From assembly GCA_028023455.1 (NCBI GenBank), contig JAQFVV010000032.1, positions 5,366,392 through 5,430,391 on the forward strand: 64,000 bases of DNA, written 5' to 3'. Positions 48,740-61,010 of this stretch are shown here, in pieces. Position 1 is the first letter of the stretch. The number at the start of each line of letters is the position of its first letter. Position numbers and translations under genes: made by a program. The DNA comes from Epiperipatus broadwayi. Taxonomy: Eukaryota > Onychophora > Udeonychophora > Euonychophora > Peripatidae. The notes under the pieces were generated by a model. It was given only the letters and a program-made list of their open reading frames with translations. It was not told the DNA's origin and ran no database searches.

Positions 48740-51018
48740 TGGTATGGTCCTGATACTATATCAAACTTTAGACATTATGAAAAACTATGTCTAAAGCTGG
48801 CCAAAGTAGAAAATGATTTAACTTTCTTATGTAAATGTAAATCTGAAGGGGTAATTCCTAAAGGTTTGCAACTAAAACCTCCAATTCACTTTCAGAGAGT
48901 TGAGAAAATTACTCAGAGAGCAAGTGAAGCTCTGTTAAGAGAAAGAATAAATGCTCAAAGGTTTTCTAAGTATCAAACAATGCATTCAATTAATAATGTA
49001 GAATGTCTTCTAAAAAATAAAAGAATAAATGCTCAAAGGTTTTCTAAGTATTAAACAATGCATTCAATTAATAATGTAGAATGTCTTCTAAAAAATAAAC
49101 TTACTGAGGATGACTTCATGAGAGTTTCTCAAGAAGTAAAAAAATAATATTCTACATTACATGGAAAAATAAAAGAATGTCAAAAGAAAAAACTTGCTAA
49201 CCTACATGGGCATATCAAAAATTATAATGTACCAAGCAATGTAACAGCTTCATCTGTTAAAAATCTAAGTTCTAAACATCTAACAGATACTGAAATTTCT
49301 GTTCTTGAAAAAAGATTAAACTTTGCCATAACACCATCTAATATCCCTTTTTAGATATAATGGCAGTCACTGAGAAAGTGATTTAAAAATTGCTTTTAGA
49401 AGAAGCAGCAGAATTATGCTGGAGAATAAAAAACACTTAAACAACAAAAATTGAAGTCAAACATTCTATGGGGAGAGGAAAGCAATTAAATCTCTCAAAG
49501 CAGATGAATCAATAATTATTCTCCCTGCTGACAAAGGCAATGCAACAGTTATAATGGATACAACTGATTACAACAACAAAATACAAGAACTACTCACAGC
49601 AGGCCAATATAAAAAAGTAACAAAAGATCCAATACCAAGTATGGAAACAAAGTTACAAGCATTACTCAGAAAGCATTGCAAGTACTTCACTGATTTGGAA
49701 AAGAGTAAAATAACATCATATTTAATCAAAATTCCTCATCTTTATCATCTACCTAAAATCCATAAAGATCATGTTCCATTAAGAGCTATTGTTAGTTATA
49801 GAGATTTACCTTGCCAGAATTTGGCAAGATTTATTCTCAAAGTTTTAAGTTCTTTGGCATACAAGACCCTCAAAGTTTTAAGTTCTTTGGCATACAAGAC
49901 CCAATCCTTTGTCAGTGATACTAGACAAACATGAAAATTGAAAGAACTGTAGTTTACAAACCAAAACAGCTCTTCCTATTCATAGCATAATGGAACCATT
50001 AAAATTCTGTATGAAAACAACCTACTTTCAATATAACACTGAATTCTTTCAACAAAATCAAGGAATGGCTATGGACTCACCATTGTCTCTCCTGATTAGC
50101 AATATTTAAATGAAAGAACTTGAAACTACAGCCATAAAAACTCTATATCCACCTAAAGTGGCTTCGCTATGTGGATGATACATTTGTAGTATGTCCACAT
50201 GGAGAAGCATTGCTACAAACTTTCTGGACACACATCAACAACAACTAAATTCACAATAGAATCAAAACAAGAACAAAAGTTGGCATTCTTAGATGTTCTT
50301 GTGACAAGACTCCCTCATGGCAAAATCATAACTACAATTTACCAAAAACACATACAGGAAAATATCTAGCCTATATATCCAATCACACCAGAAACACAAA
50401 ACATGGAGTTATACTATCACTGTGGAACAGAGCAAAAGAAGTTTGTTCAGAAACCTGTGATTTGAAAAAAGAAAAGATCTATATAGAACATGCTCTTATG
50501 AAAAATGGTTATCCATCAGCTGTTATTGAGAAAACAAATAGACATCAAAAAAACCATCAAGAGTAAAGATAATTATTGGTACTGTAGTGTACCCATACAT
50601 TTCAAAAATAGACAAATTAAGGAAAATCTGCAATCAGTATAACATCAGAACAGCTTTCCAGAGCCATACCACACTATGAGGAATTCTAACATCTACAAAG
50701 CCTAAACTTGAAATGCTGAAAAGAAAAAACTGCATCTATGAAATAGCATTTGAATGTGGAAGATCATATATTGGTGAGACTAGTCATTCCATTGAAAAGT
50801 GCTTGCAAGAACATAAATTGATGATTAGAAGAGAGAAAACAGATGTGTCTAAAGTAGCAGACCATGTATGTACCAATGAACATACATTCAATTGTGAAAA
50901 TACCAAAATATTGGATAGAGAAGAAAAGGTACAAAGAAGAAAATTTAAAGAAGCTGCTCACATGACAATGGCAAAAAATCCCATATGTATGGGAACCACT
51001 AATCAACTTTGCTCTTAG
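48740..51018 (+). pseudogene. Penelope-like reverse transcriptase / GIY-YIG protein, broken
   Basis: Domains in order: an N-terminal block LTFLCKCKSEGVIPKGLQLK (48815-48880); SVLEKRLNFAITP (about 49300); LPADKGNATVIMDTTDY (49525-49570); YHLPKIHKDHVPLRAIVS (49742-49797), typical of the family; GMAMDSPLS (50064-50090); the catalytic YVDD box at 50168-50179; THTGKYLAYISNHTRNTKHG (about 50350-50410); and a GIY-YIG nuclease domain 50713-51018. The catalytic Asp pair survives, but there are over ten stops or frameshifts. There are also two internal tandem duplications: 78 bp at 48943-49098 and 33 bp at 49837-49903. The family normally reverse-transcribes its RNA from a nicked chromosomal end. Confidence 0.88.
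50713..51018 (+). pseudogene. GIY-YIG endonuclease domain of the Penelope-like element
   Basis: Open for 101 codons. CIYEIAFECGRSYIGETSHS carries the first signature in altered form (IYEI for the GIY triad) and the second, SYIG, intact. It is followed by a basic stretch ending in EHK and the later TDVSKVADHVCTNEHTFN block seen in Penelope-like nucleases. The frame is separated from the reverse transcriptase part by stops. The intact length suggests it decayed later or by chance. Confidence 0.85.
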
Positions 51019-51084
51019 GAAAAAGTGGAGAAATCAGAAGGAACTTTATAGATAAGTATATGAAATTAATACATATTATTGCCT

Positions 51085-51515
51085 TTGTCAGGATGGCTCA
51101 GTTGGTTAGAGCATTACCTTAAATTTCAATAATCAAAAATCTAAGAACCCAGGTTTGAATCCCATGCTAGTACTGTCACTGGTCAGGCCAGCAACACCTG
51201 AAGAAGAGAGAAGAAAAATACCTCTTGAAATGTGCATATACTAACTTGTTTGCTGTGATATTACTAGCAGTTGATGCATATACTAACCTGTTTGCCATGA
51301 TATTGCTAACAGTTGGTGCATATATTCCCCTGTTTGCTGTGATATTACTAACAGTTGGTGCATATACTAACCTGTTTGCTGTGATATTACTAACCGTTGA
51401 ATGTATTTGGAATATTTAAATAAATTAAACTTTTCTAAAGACATTCAACACACATAGTATATGATGGAAAGTAGGTGATGGAAATAGTCCAATATAAAAA
51501 TACAGCTAGAGATAG
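51085..51515 (+). repeat. Penelope-like right terminal repeat with tRNA-like head
   Basis: At 51091 GGATGGCTCAGTTGGTTAGA matches a tRNA A box and D arm, and at 51151 AGGTTTGAATCCC matches a B box. Together they form an internal RNA polymerase III-type promoter layout. The body matches the left repeat and the dispersed fragments at 1-455, 20455 and 25915. A 42-bp subunit is expanded to four copies (51233-51404). The 3' edge is near the AATACAGCTAGAGA shared with 48700-48715. Confidence 0.8.
51233..51404 (+). repeat. 42-bp tandem repeat, four units, inside the terminal repeat
   Basis: Units begin TGCATATACTAAC(C/T)TGTTT and end TACTAACAGTTG(A/G). The other terminal-repeat copies have a single unit, so the expansion happened in this copy. 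The 64-residue ORF 51225-51419 with a 14-residue repeat is a by-product. Confidence 0.9.
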
Positions 51516-51659
51516 ACTATGTTTTGTAAAAAAAATATGTATATATGTGTAAAATTGATGATGTTATAAACACATGAAAAGGACATTTGAAAGCAAATAG
51601 GGCATATTGCTAACAAAACCAGAGCTATAAAAATCCAGCAGTCTGAAAATGAATACTAG

Positions 51660-51910
51660 ACTCATTTAGCTTTTCTGTTGGAGTATATCATATAAGCAGC
51701 TGAACAATGCAGAAATGAGGAACAAAAACAAGAAAGGGAGTGTTCATAACTTCAAAATAGAAAACACAGTGTTTTTATCAAAACACCCCAAGTAAGCAAA
51801 TGACTAGAGGATAAATAGAGTTTTTACCAACAGTATGAGGGACAGTTTACTATTGTAAGACAATCAGGTCCAATTACATTTTGGATAGAGATAGGAAGTT
51901 AAAGGAACAT
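51660..51910 (+). pseudogene. Integrase C-terminal tail remnant (Gypsy-like, tentative)
   Basis: Around 51815-51885 the plus strand reads FYQQYEGQFTIVRQSGPITF, which fits the end of LTR-retrotransposon integrases (YxGPFxIxxxxGPVxYxI). Just upstream, 51735-51800, VHNFKIENTVFLSKHP fits the preceding FKVGDxVLLSxP segment. It lies immediately right of the Penelope-like element, as expected if that element inserted within an older LTR element. Confidence 0.5.
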
Positions 51911-54756
51911 ATAACACCTGCATCCTAAGATTATAACTTGGTAAATCAGGGTGATGACAGAGATGATTTGCTGAATTGATAAGTAAATTTATCATTTGAT
52001 AAGCATGATTTTCAGCTAAAGTTAAAAAAAAAAAAAAGGTGAGATAATAACAAAAAAAGATGGGTTCATTAATGTTTGATGAGAGTATACCCAGGTGATA
52101 GCAAAAGCAATTACTGAAATATTTTACAGTCAACCAAGACTAAGGAGCTGATCCACACAGATTGATGGACTCTCCAATGTTTTGTTAGACATTAGAAAAA
52201 TCAAGTAAGCCTCAAAAGGAGTAGGATTAAGGCTAATGAGTTGACTATGTGCCTTTTATAATAGTGACACATCACCAGTTGAGTTTATACCATATAATTA
52301 TCATAATAAAAAAACAAAGAGAATCATATATAAATCACACTTTACCATGAGGCAAGAGATAAAGTGAGAAAAGTGTAAGGAGTTGGAAATATGGTTGAGA
52401 AAATAGCAGGAGCTGAAGTAAATAGTTTTTATAATCCTCTTTTAAAAGGGAAAGAAAGAATAAAGAACTTGGATGATCCAAAATGAAACATACATGCACA
52501 CTAGTTAAGTATTAAAATTTTATTAAGGCCATAACATTTTAATCCTGTAAGGTAGGAAGTTGTAAAGGAAGCTTACAATCCATTTCAAACCCACACTTAT
52601 ATGAGCACAGTAGTAGACTAAACCTATAAAAAAGGACAAACTAAAATAATAGGTTAAATGCATGGAATTTTTTATGTATGCAAACATACATAAACACACA
52701 CACTAAGTTTGATTAATAAGTACTAGACTAAGATAATGTTGAAATAAAGTAAACATTTATTTTTAATGAAAAACAAAACTTGATCTTAGAAACCTCATAT
52801 ATATATATATGTACTAATAATGACTTGTTTGTTGAAACGTAAATGTCATGATATCAGACAATAATTTAGTTGATGTGGTGATGACCTTAAATCAAGTCAA
52901 TATCTAAGCAAATGAGTGTTGGAAAGTGAGAATAAAATTTTACTACATAAATTTTATTGCATAATTCTATTATATAACAACAACCATTAATTCGCATAAC
53001 AATAGGCACCTAATAATAAAAAAGGGAAATGGAAATTGTGAGTTTTCTGGACAATGGATGTTAAACCCCAGTATAAAATCAAATCCAAGTCATTTTCATT
53101 CTCTTTCACATTTTATCAAATATTATAACAACTGCAAGTAGCTTAATATCAAACAGTAAGAAAATGGACAATGTGCTTGAAGATATCTATTCTGCATAGG
53201 ATTTTAAAGCACTGAAAATTGAAACAGATTGTTAGCAATATTTGAAATGGTAAAAATCAATAAACTTTAGCAGCTTAATGAAAAATTTAAATTAAATTTT
53301 ATAGTAACAATCCAAGATAGAAGACTGCACAATCAAAAAAGAAAAGTGAGTGTTATAAATAGCCAGCACATACTGATAAGTGATGGAATAAAATTTCCCT
53401 TCATTTAAATTTACTCAATACCAATCATAATCTAAAGAAAATTTAAATCTTTTTTTAAATTAATAAACAATGTGTATTGGTTACAAAAATGTGACATAGA
53501 ACCGGGTGCTGTCTTAATTGCCAGAGAACATGATGCTGTAACTCACTTATATGAATAATGCCCAGAAAAATGCCTAACACCCAAAAGAAAGTGATGTTTG
53601 AAATGGAAATGACCTTGCTCAAGCATTACTGGAGGATCTGGAGAATGAGGGTGGAGTCATCTGGAAAATGAGGGAGGAGTCATCAGAATGAATAGTATCC
53701 ATAAAGACATTGATGTTTAAATTATAAACTTTTATTAAAAAGACTTGAATAAAATAAAAATTATCATGTTATATCTTTTTTAACATACATTTGTTAAAAT
53801 TCTACTTTTACTATTCCAACACTTGAAAGTTTCAATGTCTTTGAAATCAGGAGAACCCATTCCATAAGAAGCAACATAGTGTGGGAGTGAAGGTTTATTA
53901 AGCTAGAAAATGTTTTTTTTTTGTTTATAAATAAAAATTTAGGTTGTTTCCCTTCATAATGATTTGCTTTCGATCATATAATATGGTTTGGAGGTAAGAA
54001 TTTTTGATGCTCTTCCATATTAATTTGCAATCACTAGGACAGGACAGAATTTATATTATTTGTTTATGTTCAACTGGCAATTGTTACATTTAGTTCATTC
54101 AGTGTGAATGACTATTACACTTGTGTGAATGTCTCTTTTTTATCAGTAGTAGAAACATGTATGTAGTTAGGGGGTCCCAAAGAAGATCTCTCTAGCAGAA
54201 ATTGGATCATGGAGCTCTTGGACATATTAAAATAAAATTGTGTAAATTGTTATTTAGCTTTGTGATCATCATCGTGATAATGAAATAATATCTTTTCTTT
54301 TTATTTTATTTTATTTATGTGTGCATTTTAGTCAATCTTATTAATTTTATAAATACAGAGTGTTTAATGCATATCTACCAGGTGCATGAATTGGTATAAT
54401 GAATAATTTAGTTATTAAAATGGTAGAGATGAATATGGGACACATATAAGCACATCTTTTCCATGAGAATAGGACTTAAATTTTTTATCTGACATTAATT
54501 GTGTTTTAAATCAAATTGGTCTCTGGTTTATCAAATTTATTCATACACTCACTCATTAATTTAATTAACTAAGTATGTATATATGCACACACATGCAGAT
54601 TATTATAACACATCACACCACAGTAGGGTTGGATATATCTAAGATATGAAAACTGAGTTGCTACATAAAGTAAATTCACTTCTGAAGAGAGCCAAATGCA
54701 ACATCCCCCCTGGGTTTGAATACTGAGGTGTAATGAAATCCACAAGAGTGGTAAAG
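51911..54756. other. Decayed spacer, possibly the 3' part of an LTR element
   Basis: Less AT-extreme than other spacers, with many short broken frames, but no motif I can name. A 23-bp direct duplication (GGA-AATGAGG-GGAGTCATC pattern) is seen at 53640-53685. Nothing else was recognised. Confidence 0.35.
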
Positions 54757-54945
54757 TAGGGATGAACTAGCATAAATTGTATTCAGATTTAATGAGTAAA
54801 CTTAGAGCTAGCTCATTGGTGATGGATATAATCATTGGTTAGTTACTTCATCGCATCATTCACAGCATCTTACCCAAAACCCTAGGTCTGACTGTACTTA
54901 GATGTACTCTCCCTCTTGTGGGGGAAAGCCTGGACCATTACAATG
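54757..54945 (+). repeat. LTR-like direct repeat, right copy
   Basis: It matches 46089-46250 in order: AGGGATGAACTAGCATAAAT, TTAATGAGTAAACTTAGAGC, AATCATTGGTTAGTTACTTC, and a final CTTGTG...GGACCATTA. It contains about 35 bp extra in the middle relative to the left copy. Confidence 0.5.
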
Positions 54946-54949
54946 TATA

Positions 54950-56610
54950 TATATATTACTTTTAGATTAATTTAAAATAGATTTTTTTTTTACCTGGAAG
55001 AGATTATTTATAGTGTGCATAATTTTAGTTTAAAAAGTGTTTACCACATATTTCACTTGGTAAAACTCATCATTGACCAGGATGCTTACATATTTGTGAA
55101 ACATTTCTTTATTGGTTATTAAGGGTATGGTTTACTGAATTTTCTGTTGGAGTGAATGAGTGAAGGGAGCTTGAATGTCTGGGTTCAATCCCTTCTACTT
55201 ACATTTATCTTAGGTATAGATACTATACTTATATTTAAATATTTCTAATGTACTAAATAAATTTTCACTGTGTGAAACAAGTAGTCTTTAGAAATAATGT
55301 ATTAACACTAAAGCATTATGTAGGTTGAAATTCTTTATTTAAATTTGGATAGTTTAACAAAAATTTGAACAAACCTGTGCAAAGTTTTGCATCACTCATA
55401 TAAGTTCAACGGTGTTTTCTCAACATATTTACAGTAGACACAGTGTTTTCTCAACATACTTATAGTAGGCATATGTGGGTTTCAGTCAAATTAAATTTTA
55501 TAATTAACATATTCTTGACATGTCTATGAAACATTATTTTTGGAAGGATTTTTAATATTTGGTTTTGTTTTTTTAAAGTATAGGTTGCTAAATAAAATGT
55601 AAAACATGCTTTGATTAATCCATTACTGGCAAAGCATGCAAATTTTAGAATGCAATAGCTTCAGTGTTTTTTTTATCTTTATTATGTTCTTTAGCTAAGA
55701 ATAGGTTGGTTATAGATCAACTATTGGAAAGAAAAATTCTAAGATTGGTTAGAATTGAAAAACAATTAAAAGCTGTGCTAATAACCATATTATGAGAAAA
55801 AGTTTAGTTTGTATTGCAGCACATTAAAATCTTTAACCAAATCATCATAATCAGAAATGTCCTGACAAATTAACCTTTTATTGTTTATTTACAAGTTTTA
55901 ATGATTTAAAATATTGATTTTATATTATAAAAATATTAAAATTATATGTTAAATTTAATGCACTATACATTAAAGACATTTTTATAATTAAAAAATAAAT
56001 AAACAATTTTCTCTAAGTAAATAATTAGATCGTATGTGTGTGAATTTCAATTAATCTTGGGGATTATAATGTTCAGTAGACTAAATTAAATATGGAATAT
56101 CTTAGAATTTTCATTGCTAGTACATTAACAAGTAGTTCAGATTATCTGATCAAACTAAAATAGTTCCAGAATTCATATGTTATTGTTATTTTTGACTATT
56201 TTTAATTTATTAAAATATTTAATTAATTTTTTATAAATTAAAAGATTAAATATAGGAAAAAAATATTCTTCTTGTTAATTGTTAGATATTTGGTTTGGCA
56301 AGTTGAATATAGAAATTGATTAGCATAGCTGCAAATACTTATAAGTTAGATGTTATTTTGAAAAACTAATATTACATTTATAAAGACAATGATTAGAATA
56401 TATATCTTAAATGTGGTAATAAGTATTGTCATTGTGATGACTGGCTGTTTTTAACCTAAAGTTTATCTAATTATTTCCAATAGTCTTATATAATTTGTTA
56501 AAAATGTTTTATTGAGGGATAGATCATTGTTGATATCCTGTGATAATATGTAGTTAGTGTATGAATCAATGATTTCTCTTAATTTTTCAGTTCTGTTTGA
56601 TTCTCTTTCA
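54950..56610. other. AT-rich spacer, nothing recognised
   Basis: A short direct repeat around 55415-55460 (CAGTGTTTTCTCAACATA twice) is the only structure seen. Confidence 0.5.
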
Positions 56611-56613
56611 CAA

Positions 56614-56706
56614 CTTTAAAGCAATTTTTTTTTTTAATTTTTTATTTCAGCTGATGAAGGCAATATATCAGTTGAAACAGAAAAATAAAAATTGCTTTAA
56701 AAGTAC
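56614..56706 (+). other. Hairpin with hammerhead-core-like loop
   Basis: ACTTTAAAGCAATTTTT at about 56614 pairs with AAAATTGCTTTAAAAGT at about 56690. The enclosed loop reads CAG-CTGATGA-AGGCAATATATCAGTT-GAAAC-AG, that is, both hammerhead core strings in the right order. But the middle segment does not form a good helix II, and no NUH cleavage triplet follows GAAA at the right place. It may be a degraded hammerhead from a Penelope-like element or chance. Confidence 0.35.
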
Positions 56707-56709
56707 AAA

Positions 56710-59610
56710 AGGGATTGCTAATTGTTTTACATTATCTGATCAGGTATGTGGTATTCTAAAAAATCTTTTCAGATAAGACTAATAAATTAGATTATAAGCA
56801 GTTTAGACTTTTATATGTGTAAGTCATATTCTCTCAATCTTTCAAAGTTGCAAGTCCCAGTTTTCTTTTTTTAACATCATACCAACTAATACTAATATAT
56901 ATATATACATGTGCTGTCTGCACAAATAATGAAGCATATACTAAAATAAACAAAAAAAACTATTAAATCAAATAACTTAGCACTTTCAAGAGACTACTTT
57001 CTCTCATACTCATAGATGTTGTAGTAACTGCGTGGTAAAAATGGAAATGGAATTTATGCAAATTGATGCAAATGGGTTATAATTGCCATTTCCAAGACAG
57101 ATTTAAAAAATTAAATAAATTTTTAAAAGTATATCTTAGGTACTTCAATGTTGGTCATCACTAATAAGATGCTTTTTTTATCCATAGAAAATTAAATTTT
57201 TGTTGACGTATATTCAGTTAAGTTTTTAATTTGATTGATACACTTTTATAAAGTTGGCATTAAGATCTAATCTAATAGTTTGTAAAAAGTTAGTGATATT
57301 TATTTATTTCCAAGACTATGCATAATGTTATCCTTTATCTCTCTCATTATTTATTTATTCATTATAATATTTGTTCACATTGTAGACATTCATATTCTTT
57401 AATTTTAGTTCTAATTTCTGCAAATCCATGGTGATTTCTTTATATTTGCCTACTAAAATTAATCAATCAAATGGTTATTTGCTTGCTGCAAGACAGTTGA
57501 TTGACTGTGTTCTCATCAAAAATTCTTTATTCTCAATATCGTCAGTTTATTATTGTATTTTTTTTTTTACATAATAAACTAGTATAATAGTCTTAAATTA
57601 ATGGTAATAGTAATTCTGTTGCATATTAAAGATATTAAAAACATGAGTATTTCAGTTTTTATTTTGAATAAAAATTGCCTTTGACAAGGTGCTCAGTACC
57701 AAAAATGCATTAAAATTATATTTAATGCTTTTGATATTGTCTGTATATGAAGAAGAATTAGTATTGCTTAGAATTTATTACATTTCAGTGACTTGAGAGA
57801 CCATTGTTTATTTTTAACATAATACTCATGAAAAGTTTTTAAACAATTGCAAAAGCATGACTTCTTTTTTCTTTACAATATTTATTATGCCACTTCAACC
57901 AATAATCCACAATGAGAGAATTATGAGATAACAAATGGAATTCTCATGAGATTCCAAACTAAAATGATTTTTTCCAGATCCAATAATAAATCCAGCTCGA
58001 TTTGATCTTTTATTCATCACTGGAGTCTCAATAATCTGCTTTGTAAATAAAATCTAACAGACACTAATTTATATACCTGTGCACAAACGCAATCTATGAA
58101 GCTCATAGTTAGTACTAAATATATGGCTAAAATAGCAGGCTTAAAAGTTCTAATAAAGCCACTTGTGAATCTATCTGCAATTTAAAATCTTTATAGATTT
58201 TTTTATAATATTTTCTTAATATTAATTACTAGCAAAATATCATAAGAAAAATCTGGATAAAAAAAATCCATGTGTTAAATAAATAAATTATACTAATTAT
58301 AAAATGAGTGCTTCTTTTTGTAAGTTTGTTGTTGTTGTTACTGTTTTATTTGATTCTACAATATAATTGAATACAAGAAGTTAGAATAATTAATATTAAA
58401 AAAATTCTAAGTAGTAGAAAACTAATATTATTACGCATTATTATTCTAACCAGTATTTTATTATTTCCTTTAATCTAGCTTTTTCTTTCTTCTCTATGTA
58501 TTACATGTTCCAAATATTATTATTTTATATAATTTATTTAGTGTAATTTTTTTATTTCCAAATACTTTTCTATCCTTATTTTTTTTTCCAATCTCCTTTC
58601 TCAATTTTTATTTACCTTTTATTTACTTTCATTTAATAATATATATATATGTATGTATGTGTGTAATTAAAATGTCAGTCACCAATTATAAATCATATTT
58701 CCATTAAATTTTTTACATTTATTTTAGATTTAAAAGTACATTGACGCGTAAATGTTCTTATAATAACAAGTTATAGGCTTAATTTTCCAATTATATGAAA
58801 ATTAACCGCTTAAACTTTGCATATCCTGATAATTTTCAATGCATGTAGAAAAACAAACATGACATCAATCAACTTTTTTATAATTTTATCAACACTTTAT
58901 ACAGACACGAGTTGCCTTTGCCAAACTCCTTAAATATACTCCCTACGCGTTTTCCGAATTAATAAACATACATAACCGACTTCTGTAAATAATTCAAAAG
59001 CTTAACAAGTACGGAAACAACCTGTTGATTAAAATATTGAAAACGGAATTTAAATGAAATATTCATAGGCACGTTTGCATGACTATCGCTCATTTTTACA
59101 TTTTAATACAAATTTAAAGAAGTATTTTAATCTTATGTAAGCAGAGGTTTTAATAGCTTAGTTATAAATATTAATAAATTTTATTTAAATATTTTCAATT
59201 CTGTTTGGTAAAAAGTGGTAAATTTATAGAAGTATTATAAATATTTTTTAATGTATGTTTTTTAAAATACATATATAAATGCATTTAATTGCAAACTTTT
59301 GAGAAAAATAATTTTAAGAAATTAATAAGTTTGAAATAAATTTTAAAATATTAGATATTGCAATAATTTGAATAAAAGGAATAAAAAATAATATATTACA
59401 GTAGTTCGTTATTCATTTTCTTTTTTTTTTTTTTTTGTTGCGTGGATTACTTACGAATATATCACTTTAAATCGTTTATTACTTTTTGAGGCCCGGCATT
59501 TAATAACATTAGAATATGCGTTTATGTTTATAATAATGTATGTAAAAAAAAAAAACAAATTGGAGTTAATCTTATGAAATTAAATCTATCATATTTATTA
59601 ATTATATAAA
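56710..59610. other. AT-rich spacer, nothing recognised
   Basis: Low-complexity AT sequence with pyrimidine-rich patches (58460-58630). No coding, RNA or repeat family was named. Confidence 0.5.
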
Positions 59611-60873
59611 TACAAAGCTATAACTAGCTTAAAATGCGGTGTCTGCCATCCTTAATATTATATACATCTATTAAAACTAGATTTTTGAAATCATCGTCAT
59701 TCTTTTCAACTATTATCAATCCACTATAAGATGAAAATCTCTCCCAGTTTAATCCAGTTTTCTGATCATAATTTCCTTTTATTACATCAACAAACACTTT
59801 TGTTTCATCCATCTATATTGGGATCCAGTTTAAGACTTCAAGTTTACATCTACTATTATTTCCTTTAGCAATATGTTGAGCCAACTCTGTTTTAGTCTTT
59901 TAATTTGTTCAGTGATTCAATAGTATCTTTTGTTTTCTCGCACTAGTATTCTACTTTCATTTCCTTATAATTATTATTATTCTCAACCTATATTTCTCCA
60001 TATTTCATTTAATGGTCTAAAGTTTTTATATCACTCTTCTATTAAATAGTTTGAATCCACAAGTAAATACTGTTAAAACATATCTACTAAAACTTTCATT
60101 TGAAACATATAGATATATATTTAATATTAAGTTATTTCTACAAAAAGAAGCAGTCTAATTTTAATTTTATTATCAATTTCACCCATTGCACTTCCATCTG
60201 TATTAGTAATCTAGCCAAAACATTTGTAATTGTTAATTTCTTCTAATTCATAATTAGCAACATTTAGTTCTTTTTTTTTAGCATTTATCTTAAGTTCTAC
60301 TTTATCTGATAACCCTTGCAACATTTCCTAAGGCTCTGAATCATTATTTACATAAAAGAACATCATTTGCAAAATTTAAATGACTTCAATAATGTCCATG
60401 CATTTTTATTTTCTTAGCTTTCCATTTTAATCCACCAAATATTTCTTGTAATATTTTGGAGATATAAAATCGGCTAGTTGTCCATTCTTGTCAATGGCAA
60501 TATTTTGAATTCACAATGTATTTAATCACTATTATTTCACTTTGATTAATATTCTTTAGAATATCCTGTATGTATTATATTTTGAGCGTTTAAAATTTTA
60601 ATCACTGTGAAAATGTTTTCATAAGCTACAAGTATAATGGTAATTCATATTCATTGATCTTTTCTACAACTTCTCTTAATACTGCATATAATGCACTAGT
60701 CTAAAATCACTTTTAAATCCATTTTGTTCATTTGATTGGTTGGAAACCAAAGTTTTCTAGAGAAGAGTTGTACTTATCTTGGAAAATATTTTTTTATAAA
60801 GCTGATAGAGGGGATTGTTGGATCATCAATTTTTGAAATTTTTTTTTATCACATTTTTTAAATATCAGCATTG

Positions 60874-61010
60874 TTATTATATTCTTAGTGATGAAGATCA
60901 TAAACTTGAAACTGGTCTGGGGATAGTAAATAAAACAGCCCAGAATAAGGGCAATAAGTAGCATAGACATGGTGAAAATGCTGCTACTATAACAGCAATA
61001 TGTAAGCAAA
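60874..61010 (+). repeat. Hammerhead-like insertion inside the RTE-like LINE
   Basis: GAAACTGGTCTGGGGATAG at 60908-60926 closely matches the 3' half of the R3 ribozyme (GAAACTAGTCTGGGGATAT). Upstream, GTGATGA at 60888-60894 stands where CTGATGA is expected. Helix I forms with wobbles: TTCTTA (60882-60887) with TGGGGA (60918-60923), then TTATTA with TAGTAA. The C3-to-G change would kill cleavage. The remaining bases to 61010 are GC-balanced and interrupt the LINE reading frame. Confidence 0.55.

Larger units (their letters stand above)
48440..51515 (+). mobile_element. Penelope-like retroelement with direct terminal repeats, decayed
   Basis: Order: left terminal repeat 48440-48735, coding remnant 48740-51018 (reverse transcriptase then GIY-YIG nuclease), right terminal repeat 51085-51515. 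The terminal repeats match each other through GGAAATAGTCCAATATAAAA. The right one is longer at its 5' side and carries tRNA-like A- and B-box sequence. Total about 3.1 kb. Penelope-like elements are the retroelements that pair a telomerase-like reverse transcriptase with a GIY-YIG endonuclease. Stops and duplications throughout show the copy is dead. Confidence 0.9.

Noticed and set aside
48866-49098. Small repeat protein gene (62-residue ORF with duplicated motif)
   Set aside because: It is part of the Penelope-like coding remnant and its 78-bp tandem duplication.
51225-51419. Membrane-like repeat peptide (64 residues, 14-residue period)
   Set aside because: It is a by-product of the 42-bp tandem repeat in a non-coding terminal repeat.
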